Source: Tepidibacter sp.
GTDB lineage: Bacteria; Bacillota; Clostridia; Peptostreptococcales; Peptostreptococcaceae
Assembly: GCF_025210165.1 (NCBI RefSeq)
Contig: NZ_JAOASI010000039.1
Coordinates: forward strand, 62,001-126,000
Reading direction: 5' to 3'
Length of the DNA: 64,000 nucleotides
Shown here: piece by piece, positions 50,014 through 58,456 of the stretch
How the letters are laid out: every line of letters begins with the position of its first letter
Position numbering within the stretch: position 1 is the first letter of the stretch
Notes under the pieces: generated by a model
What the model was told of the DNA's origin: nothing
The model's database searches: none
What the model saw: only the letters and a program-made list of their open reading frames with translations
Position numbers and translations under genes: made by a program

Positions 50014-53000
50014 TTATTTATTTATTAATTTTGCTTCTATAAGCAAATTCCTAATTGCAGTTGTAGCTTCTGCATAGGTAAATGTAGCTTTTGGATCAAT
50101 TGTATCTTCTGTTTTGCCATTAAATACTCCCGCATTTAAAGTTTTTTCAACAGATTTATATGCCCATTTAGATACTTCTGATTCATCTTTGTAGTTACTA
50201 ATTCTCTTATTATCAATTCCACTAAGTTTTACAATGTCCATAGCTCTAGCATACATTGTCATGGCTTCTTCTCTGCTAATTTTTTCATTTGGCTTAAATG
50301 TTTTATCCTCATAGCCCTTTATTATACCGTACTCATTCGCAATCGTTATTGCATTTGCAAATTCATCTGTAGCTTTAATATCTGTAAATAGTCCTTTTTT
50401 TGTAGCATCAGTTCTATATAGTCCAATTGCTTTTGTTATATATTCTGCAAAATCTCCTCTTGTTATTTCTTCATCTGGTTTAAAGTTTTCTGGATTTTTT
50501 ATTACAAGTCTTGATGCCATATCATTTACAGACTCTTTTGACCAATGATTTTCTACAGATGAAACTTCAATTGGATTGAAAATAATAGAATAAGTAGAGT
50601 TTGTAAATGAATTTATTTTTGCAAAATATTTATTATTTTCCTTAAATACCTCAGTTGGAACATGAGTGAATGTTTTGTCTTTATTGTACTTAATTCCTGT
50701 TGTAATCTTATTAAAGTCTACACCTTCTGGTATTTCTATTATTCTTTGAACAGATTGTTTGAATTTAGAAATTTCTACTTCTTTCTTATTTAACAAAGAG
50801 TTGGTCTTTGCTATAACCTTAAACTCAATAGGCTGTAAAATAATATCATATTTTTTTTCTTTTGCACTCTCTTTTATTTGACGAGATAGTTCATTATCTA
50901 CTTTATCAACTTTTATTTCTAATACAATATTTTTTAAGTCTTTCTTATCTACTTCTAATGTTTTTGCAACTTTTTCAATATCAATTTCCTTCGCTGGAAG
51001 ATTATATCTAACATCCGATGCTTTAACTGACAGTTTAAATTCATTTTCATTCATTTTTTTTATGATATCACCACTCAAAACGGTAGTCACTTTTTTATTA
51101 TCTTTAGATTCTATTTCAACTTCAAAAACATTTTCTTTGTTTTTATTGTCTTTTATAATTTTTTGTTCTACCAAATTATTATCAACAATTAATTTTATCT
51201 CTTTATCTTCACCTTTACCTATTACTTCCTGTTTTCCTATTACTACCTTTTTACCATTTACAAATCCTGATGTACTATCTTCTTTCTTATTTTTATATGA
51301 TGATTTTGATTTTCCTGAGCTTGAACTTCTTGCTACTGTTTTGAATGTAGCTGTAGATTTTGTAATTGCATTATCTGATTCATCTTCTACTTGATTTTTT
51401 ATCTCTACATAATATACTTGATTATTATCCAAATTTCCATTTGGCTTAATTGTAATTACTTTCTTCTGTGAGTCTACTGTCGCTATAAATGCTACATCTG
51501 TTCCATTTTCATCTGTCTTCTTAAGTTTAATTATTCCTGCTAAGTCTGCATTTGTTAGTTCACTATTATCTATTTTTCTCACTGCTTCATTGAATGTTAT
51601 TGTAATATTTTTATCTATTGCTACACCAGTTGCACTATCTGCTGGTAAGAATGTTACTGTTGGTGCTGTATTATCTGATGGTGCTACTGTTGTAAAATTC
51701 CATGTTGTATTATCTGTTATTCCTGCATATTCATTATTATTTGATGATGTATCTGTGAATGCTCCTGCATCTATCTTTATATAATAGTCTTTGCTATTCT
51801 CTAATATATTTTGTGAGTTTATTGTTACTTTATTACCACTTACTGTTACTTTTTCATCATCTGCTGCTACTTTTCCTACTAATTTATCTCCTGTTGTTTC
51901 ATATATTTCTATATTCTTTCCACTTACTGCTTTAATATTTTCATCAAATGTTATTACTGCATTTGCATCTATTGCTACATCTGTAGCATTGTCTAATGGT
52001 GCATATTTGCTTACTGTTGGTGCTGTATTATCTGGTACTATTTTTTTCCATGCTCCATCACTGTATACATATTCACCTTTTGCTTTGTCTTCTGTATCAT
52101 AAAAATTATTAAATTTATCATCTATAATTTTATCTCCTAATGTCACACCTTCTGGAATTTTAACTCTTGTTAGTTGGTTACCCTGAAATGCAGAATTTCC
52201 TATACTAGTTACACTATTTGGTATCGTTATGCTTGTTAGTTGGTTTCTGTAAAATGCACAAATTCCTATACTAGTTACACTATTTGGTATCGTTATGTTT
52301 GTTAGTTGGTTTAAACAAAATGCACCCGTTCCTATACTAGTTACACTATTTGGTATCGTTATGCTTGTTAGTTGGTTATTTTGAAATGCAGAATTTCCTA
52401 TACTAGTTACACTATCTGGTATCGTTATGCTTGTTAGTTGGTTACCCTCAAATGCAGAATTTCCTATACTAGTTATACTATCTGGTAGCGTTATGCTTGT
52501 TAGTTGGTTACCCTTAAATGCAAAATTTCCTATACTAGTTACACTATTTGGTATCGTTATGCTTGTTAGTTGGTTACCCTCAAATGCATAATTTCCTATA
52601 CTAGTTATAATATCTGGTAGCGTTATGCTTGTTAGTTGGTTACCCTCAAATGCATAATTTCCTATACTAGTTACACTATCTGGTATCGTTATGCTTGTTA
52701 GTTGGTTTCTATTAAATGCATAATTTCCTATACTCTTTACTATTTTTCCATCTATTGTTTTTGGAATGTTAATGTCTTTGCTTGTTCCTGTATAATGTGT
52801 AATCTCCACTCCCCCATCTATATCTTTATATTTATAGTCTGATGGAGCTACTGTTGTGAAGTTCCATCTTGCCTTATCTGTTATTCCTGCATATGCATTA
52901 TTATTTGATGATGTATCTGTAAATGCTCCTGCATCTATCTTTACATAATAGTCTTTGCTATTTCCTAAGTTATTTTGTGGATTTATTGTTACTGTATTGC

Positions 53001-53619
53001 TACTTACTGTTACTTTTGCATCATTTGCCGCTATTGTTTCTACTTTACTATTATTTGATGCATCATATATTTCTATATTCTTTCCACTTACTGCTTTAAC
53101 ATTTTCACTAAATGTTAATACTAAGTTTGCATCTATTGCTACATCTTTAGCATTGTCTGCTGGGGCATATTTGCTTACTGTTGGTGCTTTATCGTCTACT
53201 TTTAATGACCATTTATTTTCACTGAATATATATTCTCCAGCTTTTTTTTCTGTATCATAAAATCCCTTAAAATTATCATGTATCACATCTTCACCTAATG
53301 TCATATTTGCTGGCATTTTTACACTTGTTAGTTGATTCTCTTTAAATGCAGTATATCCTATGAATGTTACACTATTTGATATCTCTATACTTTTTAATTG
53401 ATTTTTTTCAAACGCACTTTCCCCTATTTTAGTCACATTATTTGGTATTTCCAAACTTGCTATTTGATTGTTTTTAAATACAGAATTTCCTATCATAGTT
53501 AAACCATTCGGTATAGTTACACTTGTTAATTTATTATTTTCAAATGCATTATATCCTATAACCTCTACACTATTTGGTATATCTACACTTGTTAGTTGGT
53601 TGCCTTTGAATGCATTCAT
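50014..53619 (-). CDS. C-terminal 1201+ residues of a large LRR/Ig-like/SLH surface protein
   Basis: The frame is open from the in-frame TAA at 53836-53838 to 50014, so the true coding block extends to 53835. It continues the gene at 53836-54972 without frame change. Order from 53619: BspA-type leucine-rich repeats, each about 23 residues (ending in 'NQLTSV.IP'), an Ig-like SbsA/Big_5 domain ('APTVSKYAPADNAKDVAID'), a second LRR block, two more Big_5 domains, a Ser/Lys-rich linker, a beta-rich unknown region, and three SLH repeats in the last 180 residues ('HWSKESVNDMASRLVI', 'FTDIKATDEFANAI'). SLH repeats anchor proteins to cell-wall polymer. If translated alone it lacks a signal peptide. 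Paralogous modules show the TAA replaced a GAC codon. Confidence 0.85.
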   Translation of the reverse strand: MNAFKGNQLTSVDIPNSVEVIGYNAFENNKLTSVTIPNGLTMIGNSVFKNNQIASLEIPNNVTKIGESAFEKNQLKSIEISNSVTFIGYTAFKENQLTSVKMPANMTLGEDVIHDNFKGFYDTEKKAGEYIFSENKWSLKVDDKAPTVSKYAPADNAKDVAIDANLVLTFSENVKAVSGKNIEIYDASNNSKVETIAANDAKVTVSSNTVTINPQNNLGNSKDYYVKIDAGAFTDTSSNNNAYAGITDKARWNFTTVAPSDYKYKDIDGGVEITHYTGTSKDINIPKTIDGKIVKSIGNYAFNRNQLTSITIPDSVTSIGNYAFEGNQLTSITLPDIITSIGNYAFEGNQLTSITIPNSVTSIGNFAFKGNQLTSITLPDSITSIGNSAFEGNQLTSITIPDSVTSIGNSAFQNNQLTSITIPNSVTSIGTGAFCLNQLTNITIPNSVTSIGICAFYRNQLTSITIPNSVTSIGNSAFQGNQLTRVKIPEGVTLGDKIIDDKFNNFYDTEDKAKGEYVYSDGAWKKIVPDNTAPTVSKYAPLDNATDVAIDANAVITFDENIKAVSGKNIEIYETTGDKLVGKVAADDEKVTVSGNKVTINSQNILENSKDYYIKIDAGAFTDTSSNNNEYAGITDNTTWNFTTVAPSDNTAPTVTFLPADSATGVAIDKNITITFNEAVRKIDNSELTNADLAGIIKLKKTDENGTDVAFIATVDSQKKVITIKPNGNLDNNQVYYVEIKNQVEDESDNAITKSTATFKTVARSSSSGKSKSSYKNKKEDSTSGFVNGKKVVIGKQEVIGKGEDKEIKLIVDNNLVEQKIIKDNKNKENVFEVEIESKDNKKVTTVLSGDIIKKMNENEFKLSVKASDVRYNLPAKEIDIEKVAKTLEVDKKDLKNIVLEIKVDKVDNELSRQIKESAKEKKYDIILQPIEFKVIAKTNSLLNKKEVEISKFKQSVQRIIEIPEGVDFNKITTGIKYNKDKTFTHVPTEVFKENNKYFAKINSFTNSTYSIIFNPIEVSSVENHWSKESVNDMASRLVIKNPENFKPDEEITRGDFAEYITKAIGLYRTDATKKGLFTDIKATDEFANAITIANEYGIIKGYEDKTFKPNEKISREEAMTMYARAMDIVKLSGIDNKRISNYKDESEVSKWAYKSVEKTLNAGVFNGKTEDTIDPKATFTYAEATTAIRNLLIEAKLINK

Positions 53620-53835
53620 CCCTATACTCTGTACGGTTTTTCCATCTATTGTTTTTGGAATATTAATATCTTTGCTTGTTCCTGTATACCCTGTAATTTT
53701 TATTCCACCTTTATAATATGAAGTATATGTATACTCTGCCTCTGTTGTAAAGTTCCATGTTGTCTTATCTGTTATTCCTGTATATTCGTTTTTAGATGCA
53801 TCTTTAAATGCTCCTGCATCTATCTTTACATAATA

Positions 53836-54972
53836 TTATTTACTGTTTGCTAAGTTATTTGTTGGGTTTATTGTTACTTTATTATTTGATACTGTTACTC
53901 CCCCGCTATCTGATGCTATTGTTTCTACTACACTATCATCTGATGCATCATATATTTCTATATTCTTTCCACTTACTGCACTAACATTTTCACTAAATGT
54001 TAATACTAAGTTTGCATTTATTGCTACATCTTTAGCATCATCTAATGGGGCATATGTGCTTACTGTTGGTGCTGTATTATCTGCTACTTTTAATGACCAT
54101 TTATTTTCACTGAATATATATTCTCCAGCTTTTTTTTCTTGATCATAAAAAGCTTTAAATCCATTTCCTATAGCAACAGAACCTACATTTACATTATCTG
54201 ATATCGTTACACTTGTAAGTTGATTATCAAAAAATGCTCTAATCCCTATCGTAGTTACACTATCTGGTATTGTTATGCTTGTCAGTTGATTCTTCCCAAA
54301 GGCATACAATCCTATAAACTCTACACTATCTGGTATTGTTATACTTTCAAGTTTATTATTAGAAAATGCAATATCTCCTATAACAACTACACCTGGTATC
54401 ATTACACTTTCTAATTGATTATTAGAAAACGCTCCATTGTCTATGGAAGTTACACTATCTGGTAGAATTATACTTTTTAGTCGGTTGTTGCTAAAGACAT
54501 TCTTTCCTATATAGACAAATCCATTTGGTATCGTTACACTTTCTAATTGATTATTAGAAAACGCACTATCCCCTATATTAATTACACTATCTGGTATTAT
54601 TATGCTTGTTAGTTGGTTACCATTAAATGCATAATCACTTATACTAGTTATATTATCTGGTATCGTTATGCTTGTTAGTTGATTGTCATTAAATGCAGAA
54701 TTTCCTATACTAGTTACACTATCTGGTATCGTTACACTTTTTAGTTGTTTATGAGCAAATGCCTCCCTTCCTATACGCTTTACTGTTTTCCCATCTATTG
54801 TTCTTGGAATGTTAATGTCTTTGCTTGTTCCTGTATATCTTGTAATTTGGACTCCACCTTGTATATCGTTATATGTGTAGTCACTTTCTGCATATACAGT
54901 TTTCACTGGATTTCCTATTAAAGTAAATAACATTGTGACTACTAAAAAAAACGATAATCTTTGTTTAACCAT
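53836..54972 (-). CDS. N-terminal 378 residues of the same surface protein, ended by an in-frame TAA
   Basis: Begins with a signal peptide ('MVKQRLSFFLVVTMLFTLIG', cleavage after 'YAES' likely), then 'YTYNDIQGGVQITRYTGTSK', about nine LRR units of the BspA/LRR_5 type, and most of one Big_5 domain that stops after 'NNLANSK'. The next codons, read beyond the stop, continue 'YYVKIDAGAF', exactly as in the paralogous domains ('NSKDYYVKIDAGAF'). The stop is therefore a substitution of the Asp codon, not an end of the gene. The product as it stands would be secreted without SLH anchor. Confidence 0.88.
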   Translation of the reverse strand: MVKQRLSFFLVVTMLFTLIGNPVKTVYAESDYTYNDIQGGVQITRYTGTSKDINIPRTIDGKTVKRIGREAFAHKQLKSVTIPDSVTSIGNSAFNDNQLTSITIPDNITSISDYAFNGNQLTSIIIPDSVINIGDSAFSNNQLESVTIPNGFVYIGKNVFSNNRLKSIILPDSVTSIDNGAFSNNQLESVMIPGVVVIGDIAFSNNKLESITIPDSVEFIGLYAFGKNQLTSITIPDSVTTIGIRAFFDNQLTSVTISDNVNVGSVAIGNGFKAFYDQEKKAGEYIFSENKWSLKVADNTAPTVSTYAPLDDAKDVAINANLVLTFSENVSAVSGKNIEIYDASDDSVVETIASDSGGVTVSNNKVTINPTNNLANSK

Positions 54973-55122
54973 AAAACCCTCTCCTTTTCTAATAATTTTA
55001 ACTTTGTAATATTAATGTAGTCTATCTTAACTTACATTAAATTCATTTTATGTATATTATTTATTACTAAATCACTATATCATTCTCAACAATTTCTCAA
55101 CAATTTCGACAATTAAATCCTC

Positions 55123-55157
55123 AAAAAAATACCAAAGCTAATAGCTTTGGCATCTTT
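55123..55157 (-). terminator. Terminator after the CNNM-type gene
   Basis: Hairpin CCAAAGCTA-AT-TAGCTTTGG (overlapping bases in the loop) with an A-run and T-run, directly before the end of the HlyC/CorC-type gene. Confidence 0.8.
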
Positions 55158-55161
55158 TACT

Positions 55162-56409
55162 CTATTGTGTAAATAATCGTATATTTTTTATTCTATTCTT
55201 CTCTAAGCTCTCAACAATAAGCTTTATATTATCAAAGCTTACTTCTTCACCTTCTTCCGGAAGCCTTCCTAGCTCACCTATTAAAACTCCTCCTATTGAT
55301 TCAAATTCTTCTGATTCTATATTCGTTCCTATAGCTTCATTAACTATATTTATTCTTGTACTTCCATCTATAATATATTCATTTTCATTTACTATCTTTA
55401 TTTCATCATCTTCTTCATCGTATTCATCTTCTATATCACCCACTATTTCTTCTATCAAATCCTCTATAGTTATAATACCAGCTGTTCCACCGTATTCATC
55501 TAAAACTATAGCCATATGAATTTTTTCTTCTCTCATTTCTTGAAATAATTCAGTTATCTTCTTAAATTCAAATGTATAATACGGATCTCTCATGTATTTT
55601 TTAATATCAAAGTTATCTCTATCCTTATCTACAAATGCTAAATCCTTTACATTTAAAATTCCTATTATATCATCTATACTCTCTTCATATATTGGCATTC
55701 TAGAAAAATGGTCTTCTTGAAATTTTTCTACTATATCATCATAAGTATCTTCTACATCAATACCTACAACATCAGTTCTTTGAATCATAGCATCCTTTGC
55801 CTGTAAGTCTCCAAATTCAAAAACATTTTGTATCATCTCTTTTTCTTCAACCTCAAGAACTCCCTCTTCATGGCTTACATCAACCATAGTTCTAAGTTCT
55901 TCCTCTGTTATAAATGGTTGATGAGCATCTGGATTGCCTCCAAACAGCATTATTATAAATTTTGATACATAGTTGAATATAAAAACTATAGGACTCAACA
56001 CTATAACTACTATAGATATAATCTTTGAAACCTTCAATGATACAGTTTCTGAATTTTGAGCCGCCAAGGACTTTGGCGTTATTTCTCCAAATATAAGAAC
56101 TAATATTGTCATAAAGGCAGTTGCGATAACTGCTCCATTTTCCTTAAATAAACTTATAAACAAGGATGTTGCTATTGCAGAGGCTCCAATGTTAACAACA
56201 TTGTTGCCTACAAGTATTGCTCCTAATAACTTATTTGGGTCTTCAATTAATTTAGTTACAACATCTGCTCCTTTAACATTTTCATCCTTCATATGTCTTA
56301 TTTTGATTTTACTCAAAGACATTAAGGCAGTTTCTGAAGCTGAAAAAAACGAAGATACTCCTAATAATATAAATAATACGAAAAATTGCCACAAACTACT
56401 CGGATCCAA
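55162..56409 (-). CDS. CNNM/HlyC-CorC-family membrane protein
   Basis: A 415-residue protein in the usual order: DUF21/CNNM membrane domain with four segments (residues about 1-190, including 'GEITPKSLAAQNSE'), two CBS domains (about 205-330, 'MIQRTDVVGIDVEDTYDDIV', 'DEYGGTAGIITIEDLIEEIVGDIEDE') and a C-terminal CorC/HlyC domain. Family members are linked to magnesium or cation export and resistance. The start is a TTG at 56409 after GGAGAGTGA. It is monocistronic. Confidence 0.9.
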   Translation of the reverse strand: MDPSSLWQFFVLFILLGVSSFFSASETALMSLSKIKIRHMKDENVKGADVVTKLIEDPNKLLGAILVGNNVVNIGASAIATSLFISLFKENGAVIATAFMTILVLIFGEITPKSLAAQNSETVSLKVSKIISIVVIVLSPIVFIFNYVSKFIIMLFGGNPDAHQPFITEEELRTMVDVSHEEGVLEVEEKEMIQNVFEFGDLQAKDAMIQRTDVVGIDVEDTYDDIVEKFQEDHFSRMPIYEESIDDIIGILNVKDLAFVDKDRDNFDIKKYMRDPYYTFEFKKITELFQEMREEKIHMAIVLDEYGGTAGIITIEDLIEEIVGDIEDEYDEEDDEIKIVNENEYIIDGSTRINIVNEAIGTNIESEEFESIGGVLIGELGRLPEEGEEVSFDNIKLIVESLEKNRIKNIRLFTQ

Positions 56410-56573
56410 AAATCATCACTCTCCTAAAAAATATATATAAATATCATTATATCATAGTCGTACAATTTTACTATATATTTATAGTATGATTTATAAATAG
56501 TTTTTTAACCATATAACTTTAACCCTATTTTCATACTTATTTTATATGGTATCTCATATTTCTAACAAGTCAT

Positions 56574-56603
56574 AAAAAAAGACTCCTTACGGAGTCTTTT
56601 TTT
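56574..56603 (-). terminator. Terminator after the symporter gene
   Basis: Hairpin AAAAAGACTCC-TTAC-GGAGTCTTTTT, strong and close to the stop of the AGCS gene. Confidence 0.9.
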
Positions 56604-56622
56604 ATTTAACTATACTATTTAA

Positions 56623-58068
56623 TTATTTAAACGTACTCTCACTAGTATTTTCCCAGAACTCTGCATTTTCTATTCCACATTTTTTAGAGTTGAATACAGG
56701 GTCCTTACCTGCTGCTCTTTGTTCTTCATAATCTTTAAGTGCTATAAGAGCAGGTTTTGCCATTATAAGTATAGCTATAACATTTAACCATGCCATCGCT
56801 CCAACACCTATATCACCTAAAGCCCAAGCTAAGCTTGCAGTCTTTACGGCACCATAGAAAGTTGTTATAAGCATTACAGCTCTTAATACATTTATTAACG
56901 ACTTATTATTGCTCTTTCTTATTAAGTAAGCAACATTAGTCTCTGCAATATAGTAATATGCCATTAAAGTAGTGAATGCGAAGAAGAATAAAGCTATAGC
57001 AACGAATGCACTACCAAAAGATGGTAATAATGTTTCAACTGCTCTTTGAGTATATATAGGACCTACCGCAACGTCTCCTAAGTTATTAACTATAAATCCT
57101 CCAGCTGAATCATGGATATTATACATTCCAGTTATTAAAATCATGAATCCAGTAGCTGAACAAACGAATAAAGTATCTATATATACTGAAAACGCTTGAA
57201 CCAATCCTTGTTTTGCAGGGTGTGAAACCTCAGCTGCTGCTGCTGCGTGCGGGCTAGTTCCTTGTCCTGCCTCATTTGAATAAATACCACGCTTAACTCC
57301 CCAAGAAATAGCCATACCTAGTATACCAGCAAATGCAGGCTGTGCACCAAATGCACTCTTGAATACTAATGCTATAACTGCAGGTAATTCAGCAATATTT
57401 ACAACTATTATAATAAGTGCAACTATTATATAACCAGTAGCCATAACAGGTACTATTATTTCAGCTGCTTTACTTATACGCTTAACTCCACCAAATATTA
57501 TAAGTCCTAAAAATACAATTATTATTCCTCCTGATATTTGCGGAGTTATTCCAAATGCATTTTCAAGTCCTGCTGCTATACTGTTCGATTGAACTCCTGG
57601 TAAAAAGATTCCCATTGCAACTATAGTAGCAATTGCAAATGTAGTTGCATACCACTTGTTGTTCATTCCCTTTTCTATGTAGTATGCTGGTCCTCCACGA
57701 TATTCTCCATCTTGTTCAACCTTGTATATTTGAGCTAAAGTAGCCTCAACATAAGCTGAGCCTGCTCCTAAAAAGGCTATTGCCCACATCCAAAACAATG
57801 CTCCAGGTCCTCCCATAGCTATGGCAGTTGCAACCCCAGCTATATTTCCAGTTCCTACACGACCTGATACCGATAGTGCGAATGCTTGGAACGAAGAAAC
57901 CCCTTGCTCTGATGATGATCCACTAAATAATAGTTTTACCATATCCTTTAGATGTCTAACTTGTAAAAAACGAGTTCTGACAGAAAAGTATATACCTGCT
58001 CCTAAACATAAAATAATAAGTGCTTTACTCCAAATCAATCCATTTAATAAGCCGACTATTTGTTCCAT
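56623..58068 (-). CDS. Sodium:alanine/glycine symporter (AGCS family)
   Basis: A 481-residue transporter with about 11 membrane segments. Family signatures: 'SVSGRVGTGNIAGVATAIAMGGPGALFWMW' region (abbreviated: SGRVGTGNIAGVA), 'GVKRGIYSNEAGQGTSPHAA' and 'GPAYYIEKGM'. AGCS proteins import alanine or glycine with Na+. A glycine riboswitch in the leader (58178-58320) makes glycine the likely main substrate. Strong AAGGAGGAA before ATG. Monocistronic. Confidence 0.93.
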   Translation of the reverse strand: MEQIVGLLNGLIWSKALIILCLGAGIYFSVRTRFLQVRHLKDMVKLLFSGSSSEQGVSSFQAFALSVSGRVGTGNIAGVATAIAMGGPGALFWMWAIAFLGAGSAYVEATLAQIYKVEQDGEYRGGPAYYIEKGMNNKWYATTFAIATIVAMGIFLPGVQSNSIAAGLENAFGITPQISGGIIIVFLGLIIFGGVKRISKAAEIIVPVMATGYIIVALIIIVVNIAELPAVIALVFKSAFGAQPAFAGILGMAISWGVKRGIYSNEAGQGTSPHAAAAAEVSHPAKQGLVQAFSVYIDTLFVCSATGFMILITGMYNIHDSAGGFIVNNLGDVAVGPIYTQRAVETLLPSFGSAFVAIALFFFAFTTLMAYYYIAETNVAYLIRKSNNKSLINVLRAVMLITTFYGAVKTASLAWALGDIGVGAMAWLNVIAILIMAKPALIALKDYEEQRAAGKDPVFNSKKCGIENAEFWENTSESTFK

Positions 58069-58148
58069 ATAATTCCTCCTTATTTAATTTTTTAATACAA
58101 AATTAAAGCTTGAAATTCAAAATCGAAAAGCAATAAAGAAATGTAATC

Positions 58149-58176
58149 AAAAAGTCAAACCATATATAGTTTGACC
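58149..58176 (-). terminator. Riboswitch-controlled terminator
   Basis: On the minus strand GTCAAAC-TATATATG-GTTTGAC followed by TTTTTG, between the glycine aptamer and the symporter gene. GTCAAACT also occurs within the aptamer, so alternative pairing can decide read-through. Confidence 0.75.
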
Positions 58177-58177
58177 T

Positions 58178-58320
58178 CTGGAATGTATTCTAATAAGAAT
58201 AATCTCTGTCCTTTTACCTGAGAGTTTGACTAAACATGTTAGCTTTCCCCTTCGGTGCTCGTTACTGAGTCTCTCCAGAGGTTCGTCTGATAACGCTTTT
58301 TCATTATCTTCATCCGAACT
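58178..58320 (-). promoter_or_regulatory. Glycine riboswitch (single aptamer)
   Basis: On the minus strand the leader holds the conserved glycine-aptamer blocks in order: CCTCTGGAGAGACT, GAGCACCGAAGGGGAAAGC, CAAACTCTCAGGTAAAAGGA and CAGAG. These match gcvT-type (glycine) riboswitches. Only one aptamer is present rather than the common tandem pair; a short flanking stem (CCTCTGG with CCAGAGG) takes the place of the second. It precedes the AGCS symporter and a terminator, so it probably adjusts uptake to glycine level. Confidence 0.92.
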
Positions 58321-58421
58321 ATTTAATTAATAATATTATACTTTACAACTTAAACAAATGTCAATGCATTTTTCTTAATTTTCTAACAATTTGAATTTTT
58401 TACCATTTAATCAATTTTCTC

Positions 58422-58456
58422 AAAAAAATACGCCTATAAATATGGCGTATTTTTTT
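58422..58456 (-). terminator. Terminator after the topoisomerase A-subunit gene
   Basis: Hairpin AAAATACGCC(T)ATA / TAT(GG)CGTATTTT with a T-run, starting at the stop of the gene. Confidence 0.85.

Noticed and set aside
52160-52740. Regular near-identical DNA repeats every ~69 bases that look like a CRISPR or satellite array
   Set aside because: The period equals 23 codons, and the repeats encode leucine-rich repeat units in frame in the SLH protein. No unique spacers separate them.
51062-53716. Several plus-strand frames of 60-110 residues opposite the SLH protein
   Set aside because: They are antisense shadows of the repeated Ig-like modules, with no ribosome sites and repeated composition.
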